From JAMHWF01 sp048500255 (GTDB lineage Bacteria; Pseudomonadota; Gammaproteobacteria; Burkholderiales; Burkholderiaceae_C), in assembly GCA_048500255.1 (NCBI GenBank), contig JASNYH010000002.1, positions 434,001 to 498,000 of the forward strand: a stretch of DNA of 64,000 nt, in the 5' to 3' direction. Of the stretch, positions 57,010 through 64,000 are shown one piece after another. Under the pieces are notes generated by a model, which saw only the letters and a list, made by a program, of their open reading frames with translations, was not told the DNA's origin and made no database searches. Made by a program: the position numbers and the translations under genes. The stretch's first letter is position 1; each line of letters opens with the position of its first letter.

Positions 57010-57109
57010 GCTCGAAGAAGTCGAAGTCCGGATGTGAATCGAGCCGCTCGCGCGGCTCGTGGACTTCATTTGCTTGACAAAGGGGGAAGCCCTTGTAGTT
57101 GGAGTTCAC
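57010..57109 (-). pseudogene. proximal part of the ORF split by the IS3 insertion
   Basis: Minus-strand frame from GTG 57109 (VNSNYKGFPLCQANEVHEPR, then ERLDSHPDFDFFEL) that reaches the IS edge in phase with the distal part at 55578-55723. A perfect 8-bp hairpin CGAGCCGC/GCGGCTCG lies at 57040-57059. The attC-like site overlaps its start. Not a recognised family. Confidence 0.5.
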
Positions 57110-57168
57110 CCGCGGGCCGCAGACGGCGAAGCCGGCTGTGGCCCGTCGGGTGCAACGACGGGTTAGGC
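57085..57168 (-). other. attC-like site lacking its 3' core (integron recombination site)
   Basis: Read on the minus strand it begins with the inverse core GCCTAAC (57168-57162), whose TAA is also the stop codon of the cassette gene. The arms then fold with GTTG/CAAC and CACCCG/CGGGTG (57098-57112 and 57147-57156, one side with a 5-nt bulge), followed by a hairpin 57114-57144 (GGGCCgCAGaCGGC over its mirror). This arm plan with extrahelical bulge is that of attC. The terminal core GTTAGGC expected after CTCCAAC is absent, so the site is truncated. Confidence 0.68.
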
Positions 57169-57519
57169 CGCTGCTGGTGATGACGCCCGGAATACACGCC
57201 AGGTTCCCCAATAGAGCGCGGCCACCAAGATGAGCGAGAGTAGCTCTTGCCCAGAAAGGATGCCATGGTCGAGTGAGCCCAGCAGCCACAGCAATGGAAA
57301 GCTGGCACACAAGACACGCATGGCGACTGGGCCCCAAGGTGGCAAACGCGACGCTCGCGACAGCACGAGCAGCAAGGCGGCGGCCGCCGCAACCAACCCA
57401 AGGACGAGCGAAACCCCACGTGCGGTGTACGGCACACCATCGGCAAAGGTGACTGCACCCGCCGCGAAAGTGACAGCAATGTTCGCTAGCAGCGCAGCGA
57501 CCCAAAGTACTGTGCGCAT
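57163..57519 (-). CDS. integron cassette gene: small integral membrane protein
   Basis: 118-residue protein with four predicted helices (residues about 3-22, 33-52, 63-79 and 87-107) and the end FRASSPAAA. ATG 57519 lies 5 bp after the attC core GTTAGGC, and its TAA stop lies in the next attC core; the gene fills the cassette with almost no spare DNA, the signature of a cassette gene. Orientation is away from intI, as in integrons. No Shine-Dalgarno sequence and no homology family is recognised; lower GC and hydrophobic composition differ from the neighbourhood. Confidence 0.75.
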   Translation of the reverse strand: MRTVLWVAALLANIAVTFAAGAVTFADGVPYTARGVSLVLGLVAAAAALLLVLSRASRLPPWGPVAMRVLCASFPLLWLLGSLDHGILSGQELLSLILVAALYWGTWRVFRASSPAAA

Positions 57520-57524
57520 CAGCG

Positions 57525-57531
57525 GCCTAAC
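57525..57531 (-). other. attC core preceding the cassette gene
   Basis: GTTAGGC on the minus strand, consensus GTTRRRY, five bases before the cassette gene start. It is the recombination core that joins the cassette to the upstream attC-like unit. The intervening part to 57569 carries the palindrome GGCG/CGCC with TTGC/GCAA. Confidence 0.6.
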
Positions 57532-57568
57532 GATAAATGGACGACAGGCGATGTTGCGCTGCAATGCC

Positions 57569-57666
57569 GCCTAATGCGCGAGCGTCGTTGCTGGTCATTC
57601 GTGCTGTCTCCCTCTGTGACCACCCGTTGCGGTCCCACCTTGTGGGGAGAGACGAGCGCGTTAGGC
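57569..57666 (-). other. attC-like site with no ORF
   Basis: 98-bp site with arms GCCTAATGCGC (57569-57579) and the inverse of GCGCGTTAGGC (57656-57666), 10 of 11 pairing; inner segments GTCTCCC (57606-57612) pair with GGGAGAGAC (57645-57653), and a CCCAC/GTGGG hairpin lies at 57634-57646. Cores TTAGGC and GCCTAA meet head to head at 57661-57673. It looks like the site of a cassette lost or without a gene. Confidence 0.62.
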
Positions 57667-57840
57667 GGCCTAAAAATCTGCGGATGGACAACAAGAAGCT
57701 TCCATCCGGGATGATTCTGGGGCCGCATCGTGGCACTGCTCGGCCCTCGCGTCCAGCCTTGGCCACGGAAAGCGCAGCCACCACGACGGCGGCTGCGCTG
57801 CCGTCACCGACTCCGCCGCCTTCTTCACCCCGAAGACGCC
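57667..57840. other. non-coding spacer between attC-like sites and intI pieces
   Basis: 174 bp where the attI site would be expected. No convincing gene or promoter is seen. The frames open on both strands here do not match a family and have poor coding character. Confidence 0.4.
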
Positions 57841-57970
57841 GACCTCGGCCGCCCCCATCTCCTGCGGATGGCGCTTGCCGTGGAACAGGGAACAGCAGCG
57901 CCGACTTCGCCTGGTTCTGCGTGGCGCCGGCCACGTGGCGCTCGGTCGCGAGGTGCGTGAGGAAGGTGCT
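57841..57970 (-). pseudogene. intI: inverted and permuted N-terminal fragments of the integron integrase
   Basis: The minus strand carries two pieces of the IntI N-terminal domain. STFLTHLATERHVAGATQNQ continuing AKSALLF is at 57890-57970, and LFHGKRHPQEMGAAEV is at 57841-57888. In an intact IntI the second piece comes directly before the first; here they are swapped, one base out of frame, and both lie on the strand opposite to the catalytic part. A 9-bp GGTGCTCAC/GTGAGCACC motif lies at the junction with the plus-strand part. This shows rearrangement by at least one inversion plus a permutation. Confidence 0.8.
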
Positions 57971-58619
57971 CACGGTCGGCGAGGTGCGCGCCCTGCTGCA
58001 TGAGCTGGGCGGGACCATGGGGCTGGTCGCCGCGCTGCTCTACGGCACGGGCATGCGTCTGCTCGAGGGCCTGCGCCTGCGCGTGAAGGACATCGAGTTC
58101 GAGCGTCGCGAGCTGCTGGTGCGCAACGGCAAGGGCGGCAAGGACCGCGTCACCGTGCTGCCCGAGAACCTGCTGCTGCCGCTGCGCGAGCAGCTCGCGC
58201 ACGCGAAGTCGTTGCACGACGGCGATCTGCGCGCCGGCTTCGGCGTCGTGTGGCTGCCCGACGCGCTGGCCGTGAAGTACCCGCAGGCGGCCCGCGCCTG
58301 GGGCTGGCAGTGGGTGTTCCCGAGCCCCGTGCGCTCGGTCGATCCGCGCAGCAGCAGCGGCGCAGTGCGTCGCCACCATCTCGACGAGCGCTCGGTGCAG
58401 CGGGCCGTCGCCGACGCCGCGCGCCGCGCCGGCATCGTCAAGCCGTGCTCACCGCACGTGCTGCGCCATTCGTTCGCCACGCACATGCTGCAGTCGGGCT
58501 ATGACATCCGCACCGTGCAGGAGCTGCTCGGCCACGCCGACGTGAAGACGACGATGATCTACACCCACGTCCTCAACCGCGGCGGCCGCGGCGTGCGCAG
58601 TCCGCTCGATCAGGTCTGA
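57966..58619 (+). pseudogene. intI: integron integrase IntI, catalytic domain only
   Basis: 217 codons from GTG 57966 cover the tyrosine-recombinase domain. Active residues are all present: Arg in LLYGTGMRLLEG, Lys in GKGGKDRVTVLPE, HxxR in HVLRHSFATHM, His/Gly in LLGHADVKTTM and the nucleophile Tyr in MIYTHVLNRGGRG. The IntI-specific insert is readable (LPDALAVKYPQAARAWGWQW and RRHHLDERSVQRAVADAARR). The end GVRSPLDQV is canonical. The N-terminal DNA-binding domain (about 110 residues) is missing on this strand and found scrambled on the other, so a functional enzyme is unlikely. An open frame upstream to 57537 is not IntI sequence. Confidence 0.9.
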
Positions 58620-58644
58620 CGGCCCCCGTCGCCGTCGTCCGCGA

Positions 58645-60228
58645 TTACGCGAACCTGCGCTCCCCCGCCGGCGGCGGCGTCCACTGGTACAGCCACGTCT
58701 CCGTCAGCGCCTGTCCTTCGTGCGCGAGGTAGAGCCGCAGGTCGATCGGTTCGGTACCGGGCGGCGGCACGATGTCGAACATCGCCCGCCAGCCGCGGAT
58801 CGAGTGCAGCGGCCGCGCCGAAGTGATCTCGATCTTCGCGCCGCGTGACGCCGTGATCACCGCCTCCACCTTCGCCAGCTTGCCCAGCAGCGACAGGTCG
58901 CCGCCGGCGAAGTCGACCGAGAAGCGCCACGACCAGTACTTGCGCGGCTGGCCGACGATGCCGCCGATGCCGGTGCGCGTGGCCACGCAGATGGCCAACG
59001 GCGGGCGCGCCGGCGGCTGCGATCCCCAGTAGAGGCGGTAGCCGACGAGCAGCTCCTCGCCGGGCTGGGGCTTCTTCGCCGGGTTCCAGAACGCGACGAT
59101 GTTGTCGAAGGTCTCGTCCGCCGTCGGTATCTCGACCAGCTGCACCGAGCCCGCGCCCCACGGCGCCTTGGGCTCGACCCACAGGCTCGGGCGCTTCTCG
59201 TAGAACACGCCGTCGTCCTGGTAGTGGTCGAACTCGCGGTCGCGCTGCAGCAGGCCGAAACCGCGCGGGTTCTCGTCGGCGTAGGCGTTGAAGCGCAGCT
59301 GCGCCGGGTTGGTCAGCGGCCGCCAGATCCACTCGCCGTTGCCGCGCCACATCGCGAGGCCGTCGCTATCGTGGATCTCGGCGCGCCAGTCGTTGGCCAT
59401 GCGGCGGTCGTTCTCGCCATGCTGGAACATGCTGGTGCCCGGCGCGATGCCCAGCCGCTCGATCTCCTTGCGCGGATAGAGCGCGGCGTCGACGTCCATC
59501 ACCAGCGTGTCGCCCGGCGTGATCGCGAAGCGGTACGCGCCCGTCACGCTCGGCGAGTCGAGCAGCGCATGCACGACGATCGTGTTCGAGCCGCGCGCCG
59601 GCTTCTCGAACCAGAACGCGGTGAAGTCCGGGAACTCCTCCGGCCGCTCCATGCCGGTGTCGACGGCCAGTCCGCGCGCAGACAGGCCGAACTGCCACTC
59701 GCCGCCGACGGCGCGGAAGTAGCTCGCGCCGAGAAAGGCGGCGAAGTCGCGCTCGGGGTCGGTGTGAAAGAGCAGCTTGAAGCCGGCGAAGCCGAGGTCC
59801 TTGGGCAGCCGCGCACGCGCGAGCCCGCTGTGCGTGTGGTCGAACATCTCGGGCAGGTAGGCCATCTCGCGCGCCTGCCCGTCGACCACTTCGTGCAGCC
59901 GCACCGGCGACTTGAAGAACAGCCCGAGGTGCGCCGGGTGCACCTGGAAGCGCAGCCCTTCGCCGGCCCACAGCGCGTGCTCGCGCCGGAAACGGATCGA
60001 CTGGTACTGGTCCCAGTCGAGCGCGGCCACCGGCTTGGGCAGCGTGGCCGGCCGCGGCTGGTAGGGGCGCGCGGCCAGCGCGCGCGCCTCGCCCTTGAGC
60101 CAGGCGTGGTCGAAGCGCTGCGCCGCGCCGATCGTCGTGCCCGGCTTGGCGGCCGAGGCGGGCGGGGCCGCGGCGGCGAGCGTGGTCGTCGCCGCGAGGC
60201 CGTTGATCAGGAACTGTCGTCGCTGCAT
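58645..60228 (-). CDS. opgD: OpgD/MdoD-type glucan biosynthesis protein
   Basis: 527-residue periplasmic protein of the MdoG/OpgG-OpgD family, involved in osmoregulated periplasmic glucans. The N-terminus MQRRQFLINGLAA is a Tat signal (twin Arg), as in OpgD but not OpgG. Conserved: YQSIRFRREHALWAGEGLRF, NEYADENPRGFGLLQRDREF-like segment and YQDDGVFYEKRPSLWVEPK. Stop lies 25 bp from the convergent intI relic. opgH is not in the window. Confidence 0.9.
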   Translation of the reverse strand: MQRRQFLINGLAATTTLAAAAPPASAAKPGTTIGAAQRFDHAWLKGEARALAARPYQPRPATLPKPVAALDWDQYQSIRFRREHALWAGEGLRFQVHPAHLGLFFKSPVRLHEVVDGQAREMAYLPEMFDHTHSGLARARLPKDLGFAGFKLLFHTDPERDFAAFLGASYFRAVGGEWQFGLSARGLAVDTGMERPEEFPDFTAFWFEKPARGSNTIVVHALLDSPSVTGAYRFAITPGDTLVMDVDAALYPRKEIERLGIAPGTSMFQHGENDRRMANDWRAEIHDSDGLAMWRGNGEWIWRPLTNPAQLRFNAYADENPRGFGLLQRDREFDHYQDDGVFYEKRPSLWVEPKAPWGAGSVQLVEIPTADETFDNIVAFWNPAKKPQPGEELLVGYRLYWGSQPPARPPLAICVATRTGIGGIVGQPRKYWSWRFSVDFAGGDLSLLGKLAKVEAVITASRGAKIEITSARPLHSIRGWRAMFDIVPPPGTEPIDLRLYLAHEGQALTETWLYQWTPPPAGERRFA

Positions 60229-60299
60229 CGTCGTAGGGGTGCCTGAAACGACGACGCGGAGCCGAGGCCCCGCGTCGCCGGGTGGGTGGTGCCGAAGGC

Positions 60300-62288
60300 C
60301 TACTTGTACAGGACTTGCGGCAGCCAGAGCCCAATCTCGGGGAACACGTACAGCAGGAAGATCGCGACGATCTGGATCCCCATGAACGGCAGCATGCCGC
60401 CGAAGATCTGGTTCAGCGTCACGTGCGGCGGGCTCACGCCCTTGAGGTAGAACGCCGCCATCGCCACCGGCGGGCTGAGGAACGCCGTCTGCAGGTTCAG
60501 CGCGACGAGCAGCCCGAAGAACAGCGGGTCGACGCCGAAGTTGTCGAGCAGCGGGATGAAGATCGGCATGAAGATGACGATGATCTCCGTCCACTCGAGC
60601 GGCCAGCCGAGGATGAAGATGATCACCTGCGACAGCAGCAGGAACTGTGTCTTCGAGAGGTTCATGCCGAGCACCCAGCGCTCGACCAGCTCCTGCCCGC
60701 CCAGCAGTGCGAACGCCGACGAGAAGATCGCCGAGCCGACGAACAGCCAGCACACCATCGCCGATGTCTTGGCGGTGAGGAAGACGGACTCCTTCACCAC
60801 CGTCAGCGTCAGCTGCCGGTAGGCGAACGCGAGCACGAAGCCGCCGAACGCGCCGACCGCCGCGGCCTCGGTCGGCGTCGCCAGGCCGAACACGATCGAA
60901 CCGAGCACGGACAGGATCAGCACCACCAGCGGGAAGAACGAGGTCAGGAGCATCTTGAAGATCTCCAGCCGCGTGAAGCTCAGCATCGCGTAGTAGACGA
61001 CGAGCGCCAGCGCGCCGACGCCCAGGCCGATCCAGAAGCTGGCCGACGCCGGAACGCGCTCCGGCGCGCCGTTCGCGCCTTCGGCCTGTGCGGCGCTGCG
61101 CGCCGCGGGCGGCTCGGCGACGCCGCCGCCGGTGGCCTGCGGCCCGGTCGCGGCGCCGGGCGGTGCGACCGCCGGTGCGTCGTCGGCCGACGGCGGCTCC
61201 GCCAGCCCGCCCCCCGCGGGCGGCTCGGCGAGGCCGCCTTCTTCGCCCGGCGGCTCGGCGAGGCCGCCTCCGCCGTCCGAGATTGCGGCATCCTCCGGCT
61301 CGCCCACGCCCATCTGTTGCAGGCCGCTGTATTCCTCGACGACCTTCGGGCTCGTCGCCACGTCGTACGACCACAGCGCGACGGCGGCGAACACGAGCAG
61401 CGGCAGCAGCGCGACGAACAACTGGCGCAGGATGTAGCCGGCCGGCACGTCGACGTTGCGCGAGCCCTTGAGTGCCGTCAGCAGCCCCGGCAGCGCGCGC
61501 TGCGACGCCGAACTCGCCAGGCGCTGCGTCAAGGGCGGCAGCGGCACGGCGCGCTGCTCGGCCGACAGCGGCGGCGCCCACGCCGGCTTGAGCTTGGCGA
61601 TGATGATGACGTAGATGATGTACAGGCCGGCCAGCATCAGGCCGGGGAAGAAGGCGCCGGCGTAGAGCTGCACCACCGACACGCCGGCCGTCGCGCCGTA
61701 GACGATGAGCAGCACCGACGGCGGAATCAGGATGCCCAGGCAGCCGCCGGCCGTGATCGCGCCGGCCGACACCGGGATGCTGTAGCCCGCGCGCAGCATC
61801 TGTGGGAATGCGAGCAGCCCCATCAGCGTGACGACGGCGCCGACGATGCCCGTCGCCGTGGCGAACACGGCGCAGGTGACCAGCGTGGCCACGGCCAGCG
61901 CGCCCGGCAGGCGGGCGAGCGTCAGGTGCAGGCTGCGGAACAGCTTCTCGATCAGGTTGGCGCGCTCGACCAGGTAGCCCATGAAGACGAACAGCGGGAT
62001 TGCGATCAGCACGTCGCTGGCCATCGTCTTGTAGGCGGCCTGCACCATCAGGTCGAGCGTGCGGTGCCAGTCGCGGTCGTACGCCAGCCAGGTGAAGATC
62101 ATCCCCATGCCCATCAGCGTGAAGGCGGTGGGAAAGCCCAGCATGATCGCCACGACGACGAGCGACAGCATCAGCAGGCCGACGTGGCCCGACGTGACGC
62201 GCTCCGAGAAGAGCAGCATCGCCAGCGCGCCGGCGACGATGATCCCCATGAGGGTGAAGCCGAACCACAGCTCCTTGCGCAGCTTCAT
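60300..62288 (-). CDS. dctM: TRAP transporter large permease (DctM type) with long repetitive linker
   Basis: 662-residue membrane subunit of a tripartite ATP-independent periplasmic transporter. Helices of both halves are normal (GFPTAFTLMGMGMIFTWLAY and AIPLFVFMGYLVERANLIEK near the front; LGWPLEWTEIIVIFMPIFIP near the end). Usual length is about 430-450 residues. The extra part lies between the two halves at residues about 325-415 and contains repeated GLAEPP units and Gly/Pro/Ala runs. The start ATG 62288 overlaps the dctQ stop (4 bp), so the genes are coupled. Gene symbol is by family; substrate unknown. Confidence 0.9.
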   Translation of the reverse strand: MKLRKELWFGFTLMGIIVAGALAMLLFSERVTSGHVGLLMLSLVVVAIMLGFPTAFTLMGMGMIFTWLAYDRDWHRTLDLMVQAAYKTMASDVLIAIPLFVFMGYLVERANLIEKLFRSLHLTLARLPGALAVATLVTCAVFATATGIVGAVVTLMGLLAFPQMLRAGYSIPVSAGAITAGGCLGILIPPSVLLIVYGATAGVSVVQLYAGAFFPGLMLAGLYIIYVIIIAKLKPAWAPPLSAEQRAVPLPPLTQRLASSASQRALPGLLTALKGSRNVDVPAGYILRQLFVALLPLLVFAAVALWSYDVATSPKVVEEYSGLQQMGVGEPEDAAISDGGGGLAEPPGEEGGLAEPPAGGGLAEPPSADDAPAVAPPGAATGPQATGGGVAEPPAARSAAQAEGANGAPERVPASASFWIGLGVGALALVVYYAMLSFTRLEIFKMLLTSFFPLVVLILSVLGSIVFGLATPTEAAAVGAFGGFVLAFAYRQLTLTVVKESVFLTAKTSAMVCWLFVGSAIFSSAFALLGGQELVERWVLGMNLSKTQFLLLSQVIIFILGWPLEWTEIIVIFMPIFIPLLDNFGVDPLFFGLLVALNLQTAFLSPPVAMAAFYLKGVSPPHVTLNQIFGGMLPFMGIQIVAIFLLYVFPEIGLWLPQVLYK

Positions 62289-62917
62289 GGCGCTCCCTCC
62301 TGGCGTTGCGCGGGCGGCACGATCTCGCGGTCGAGCGCCGCGATGTCCTCGTCCTTCACGTGGACCATCTCCTTCAACTTGTCGACGTCGACCTCCTCGA
62401 CGTCCTCCTCGCGCGAGGGCCACGCGCCGTCGCGCAGGCAGATCACGCAGCGCACGATCTCGACGATGCCCTGCAGCAGCAGGAACGCGCCGGCGATCGG
62501 GATCACGAACTTGAACGGATAGACCGGGATCGGGTCGGCGTTGAACGTCGTCTCGCGGATCGCCAGCGACTCCTGCGCGTAGGTCCAGCCGGCCCACGTC
62601 ATCGCGAAGACGCCGGGCAGGAAGAACAGGACGTACAGCGTCAGATCGACCGCCGCCTGCGTGCGCGGGCGAAAGAAGCCGTACAGCACGTCGCCGCGCA
62701 CGTGGCCGTTCTTGCTCAGGGTGTAGGCGCCGGCCATCATGAACAGGGCGCCGTACATCATGATCTGGGCGTCGAGCACCCAGCCGTGCGGCTTGTTGAG
62801 CACGTAGCGCGAGAACACCTCGGCGCTGACCATGAAGGTCAGGCCGACGGCCATCCACGCGAAGATCTTGCCGATCCAGGTGGAGATGCGGTCCACCGTC
62901 AGCAGCACGTTCTGCAT
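62285..62917 (-). CDS. dctQ: TRAP transporter small permease (DctQ type)
   Basis: 210-residue four-helix membrane protein of the DctQ family. Segments MAVGLTFMVSAEVFSRYVLN (residues about 22-41) and GALFMMAGAYTLSKNGHVRG are characteristic. The C-terminus is long, hydrophilic and acidic (PSREEDVEEVDVDKLKEMVH), possibly interacting with the linker of DctM. ATG 62917 has GAGGAG upstream. Lies between dctP (terminator in between) and dctM (4-bp overlap). Confidence 0.9.
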   Translation of the reverse strand: MQNVLLTVDRISTWIGKIFAWMAVGLTFMVSAEVFSRYVLNKPHGWVLDAQIMMYGALFMMAGAYTLSKNGHVRGDVLYGFFRPRTQAAVDLTLYVLFFLPGVFAMTWAGWTYAQESLAIRETTFNADPIPVYPFKFVIPIAGAFLLLQGIVEIVRCVICLRDGAWPSREEDVEEVDVDKLKEMVHVKDEDIAALDREIVPPAQRQEGAP

Positions 62918-62953
62918 AAGTCGTCGCTCCTCGAAGCGGCGCTCCCCCACGAC

Positions 62954-62982
62954 AAAAAAGGGGGCGCCTGCAGGGCGCCCCC
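62954..62982 (-). terminator. intra-operon terminator/attenuator after dctP
   Basis: Stem GGGGGCGCC (62960-62968) and GGCGCCCCC (62974-62982), loop TGCAG, with TTTTTT on the minus strand from 62959 to 62954. It lies 20 bp after the dctP stop and 37 bp before dctQ, so it would terminate much of the transcript before the permeases. Confidence 0.85.
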
Positions 62983-63002
62983 GTCGTCGGAGCGGCTGTC
63001 GC

Positions 63003-64000
63003 TCAGCCCTTCTTGGCCTGACGCCCGAAGTAGTGGTTGTAGGCCATCTTGAAGTCGACCGAGTAGTCGTTCTGCCAGGCGCTCGCGCGCTGGGCGTAGG
63101 CCTTCTGCGAGTCGATCACCTTCTTGAACAGCGCGTTCTCGGCGCCCTTCTTGGCGATGATCTTGTCCCACGAGTCGAGCTGCGCCTTGAGGATGGCGTC
63201 GGGGGTCTTGTAGAACTTGACCCCGGCCTTCTTGAGCTCGATGTAGTCCTGCGAGTTGCGGTCGATCGCCTTCCAGCTCATGTCGGCGCTGGCGGCCTGC
63301 ACGGCATAGTCGATGATCGCCTTCAGCTCGCTGGCAAGGCCGTTGTACTTGGCCTTGTTGAACAGGATCTCGAACTGCTCGCCCGACTGGTGGAAGCTCT
63401 GCAGCATGCAGTTCTTGGCCACGTCGGGGAAGCCGAGCAGACGGTCGCTCGACGCGTTGTTGAACTCGGCGCCGTCGATCAGGCCGCGGTCGAGTGCGGG
63501 GACGATCTCGCCGCCGGGCAGCGGGTTCACCGCGGCGCCCATGTCGGAGTACATGTCGACGGCCAGGCCGACGGTGCGGAACTTCGTGCCCTTGACGTCC
63601 GACGCCTTGGCGATCGGTTTCTTGAACCAGCCGAAGGGCTGCGTGGGCATCGGGCCGTAGAGGTACGACACGACGTCCATGTTGATCGACTTGTAGATCT
63701 CCTCGAGCAGCGCCTTGCCGCCGCCGTAGTTGTGCCACGCGAGCACCATGTTCGGGTCCATGCCGAACGCCGGGCCCGAGCCCCACAGCGCGAGCGCCGA
63801 GTTCTTGCCGTAGTGGTAGGCGACGACGCCGTGGCCGCCGTCGAGCGTGCCCTTGTTGACGGCCTCGAGCAGCTGGAACGCCGGCACGACGGCGCCGGCG
63901 GGCAGCACCTCGATCTTCAGCTTGCCGCCGGCCATGTCGTTGACCTTCTTGGCAAAGTCGTTGGCGTACTCGTGGAAGATGTCCTTCGACGGCCAGGTCG
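63003..64000 (-). CDS. dctP: TRAP transporter substrate-binding protein DctP (N-terminus beyond window)
   Basis: At least 332 residues of a DctP-type periplasmic binding protein. Family features: EVLPAGAVVPAFQLLEAVNK, the segment SDVKGTKFRTVGLAVDMYSD with the Arg that binds the substrate carboxylate, and DRGLIDGAEFNNASSDRLLG. The frame is open to 64000, so start and signal peptide lie right of the window. It matches the 2-oxo acid-type or lactate-type receptors only loosely (PGGEIVPALDRGLIDGAE), and the ligand cannot be given. Confidence 0.93.
   Translation of the reverse strand, partial: TWPSKDIFHEYANDFAKKVNDMAGGKLKIEVLPAGAVVPAFQLLEAVNKGTLDGGHGVVAYHYGKNSALALWGSGPAFGMDPNMVLAWHNYGGGKALLEEIYKSINMDVVSYLYGPMPTQPFGWFKKPIAKASDVKGTKFRTVGLAVDMYSDMGAAVNPLPGGEIVPALDRGLIDGAEFNNASSDRLLGFPDVAKNCMLQSFHQSGEQFEILFNKAKYNGLASELKAIIDYAVQAASADMSWKAIDRNSQDYIELKKAGVKFYKTPDAILKAQLDSWDKIIAKKGAENALFKKVIDSQKAYAQRASAWQNDYSVDFKMAYNHYFGRQAKKG

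Noticed and set aside
57537..57965. In-frame extension upstream of the IntI catalytic half
   Set aside because: Its translation is Pro/Arg/Ser-rich and unlike any IntI N-terminus; the true N-terminal pieces are on the other strand.
61040..61320. Repeats as a CRISPR array
   Set aside because: The repeats are in-frame codons of the GLAEPP linker, with no regular spacers.

Overview
The window is GC-rich chromosomal DNA, dense with genes, from a beta-proteobacterium, most likely the order Burkholderiales. Pointers are the ImuA-ImuB-DnaE2 mutagenesis cassette, the beta-proteobacterial type of glutamate-cysteine ligase with gshB close by, the gene order atpI-B-E-F-H-A-G-D-C, hemE next to priA, TRAP transporter genes and an OpgD-type glucan protein. 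This placement is an inference from gene content and order; no phylogeny was run.

Left part (1-13.3 kb). An SOS-type translesion synthesis operon (imuA-imuB-dnaE2, minus strand) has a perfect LexA box just upstream. A DUF1800/DUF1501 exported pair, a glycine-zipper membrane protein and a YifB-type ATPase follow. Next is a nitrogen-control unit: outer-membrane porin, glnK and amtB, preceded by a sigma-54 promoter and two NtrC-like sites and closed by a clear terminator.

Middle part (13.3-45.7 kb). A plus-strand run holds a HIT protein, gshA, kup, gshB, a prolyl-oligopeptidase-like peptidase and the ABC-F ATPase uup. Then come an orphan minus-strand gene, a MocR-type regulator divergent from a DMT exporter and a PhzF-like gene, a two-gene polysaccharide export unit (SLBB protein and Wzz-like protein), a cytochrome c-prime divergent from a cytochrome b561-like protein, and a GNAT/HpaI aldolase/SMP-30 run. 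The complete F1Fo ATP synthase operon (34.0-41.1 kb) is followed by a rhodanese, a lipoprotein, a lemA-TPM-TPM operon and hemE.

Right part (45.7-64 kb). A structured AT-richer intergenic region precedes priA; then an AEC transporter, a PhoD-like phosphatase and rep. From about 52.9 to 58.6 kb lies an accessory island: a DUF2798 protein, a truncated SMR exporter gene, a GFA-family gene and a hydrolase, a 5'-truncated IS110 transposase, a complete IS3-family element with 3-bp target duplication, and the relic of a chromosomal integron. The relic has attC-like sites, a small membrane-protein cassette whose stop codon lies in the attC core, and an intI gene with an intact catalytic half but inverted and permuted N-terminal pieces. 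The window closes with opgD and a TRAP transporter operon (dctP-dctQ-dctM, dctP cut by the window edge).

The most notable items are the scrambled integron integrase with its cassette remains, the IS3 insertion inside a reading frame that closes up in phase when the element is removed, the sigma-54/NtrC architecture in front of porin-glnK-amtB, and the repetitive linker in the TRAP large permease.
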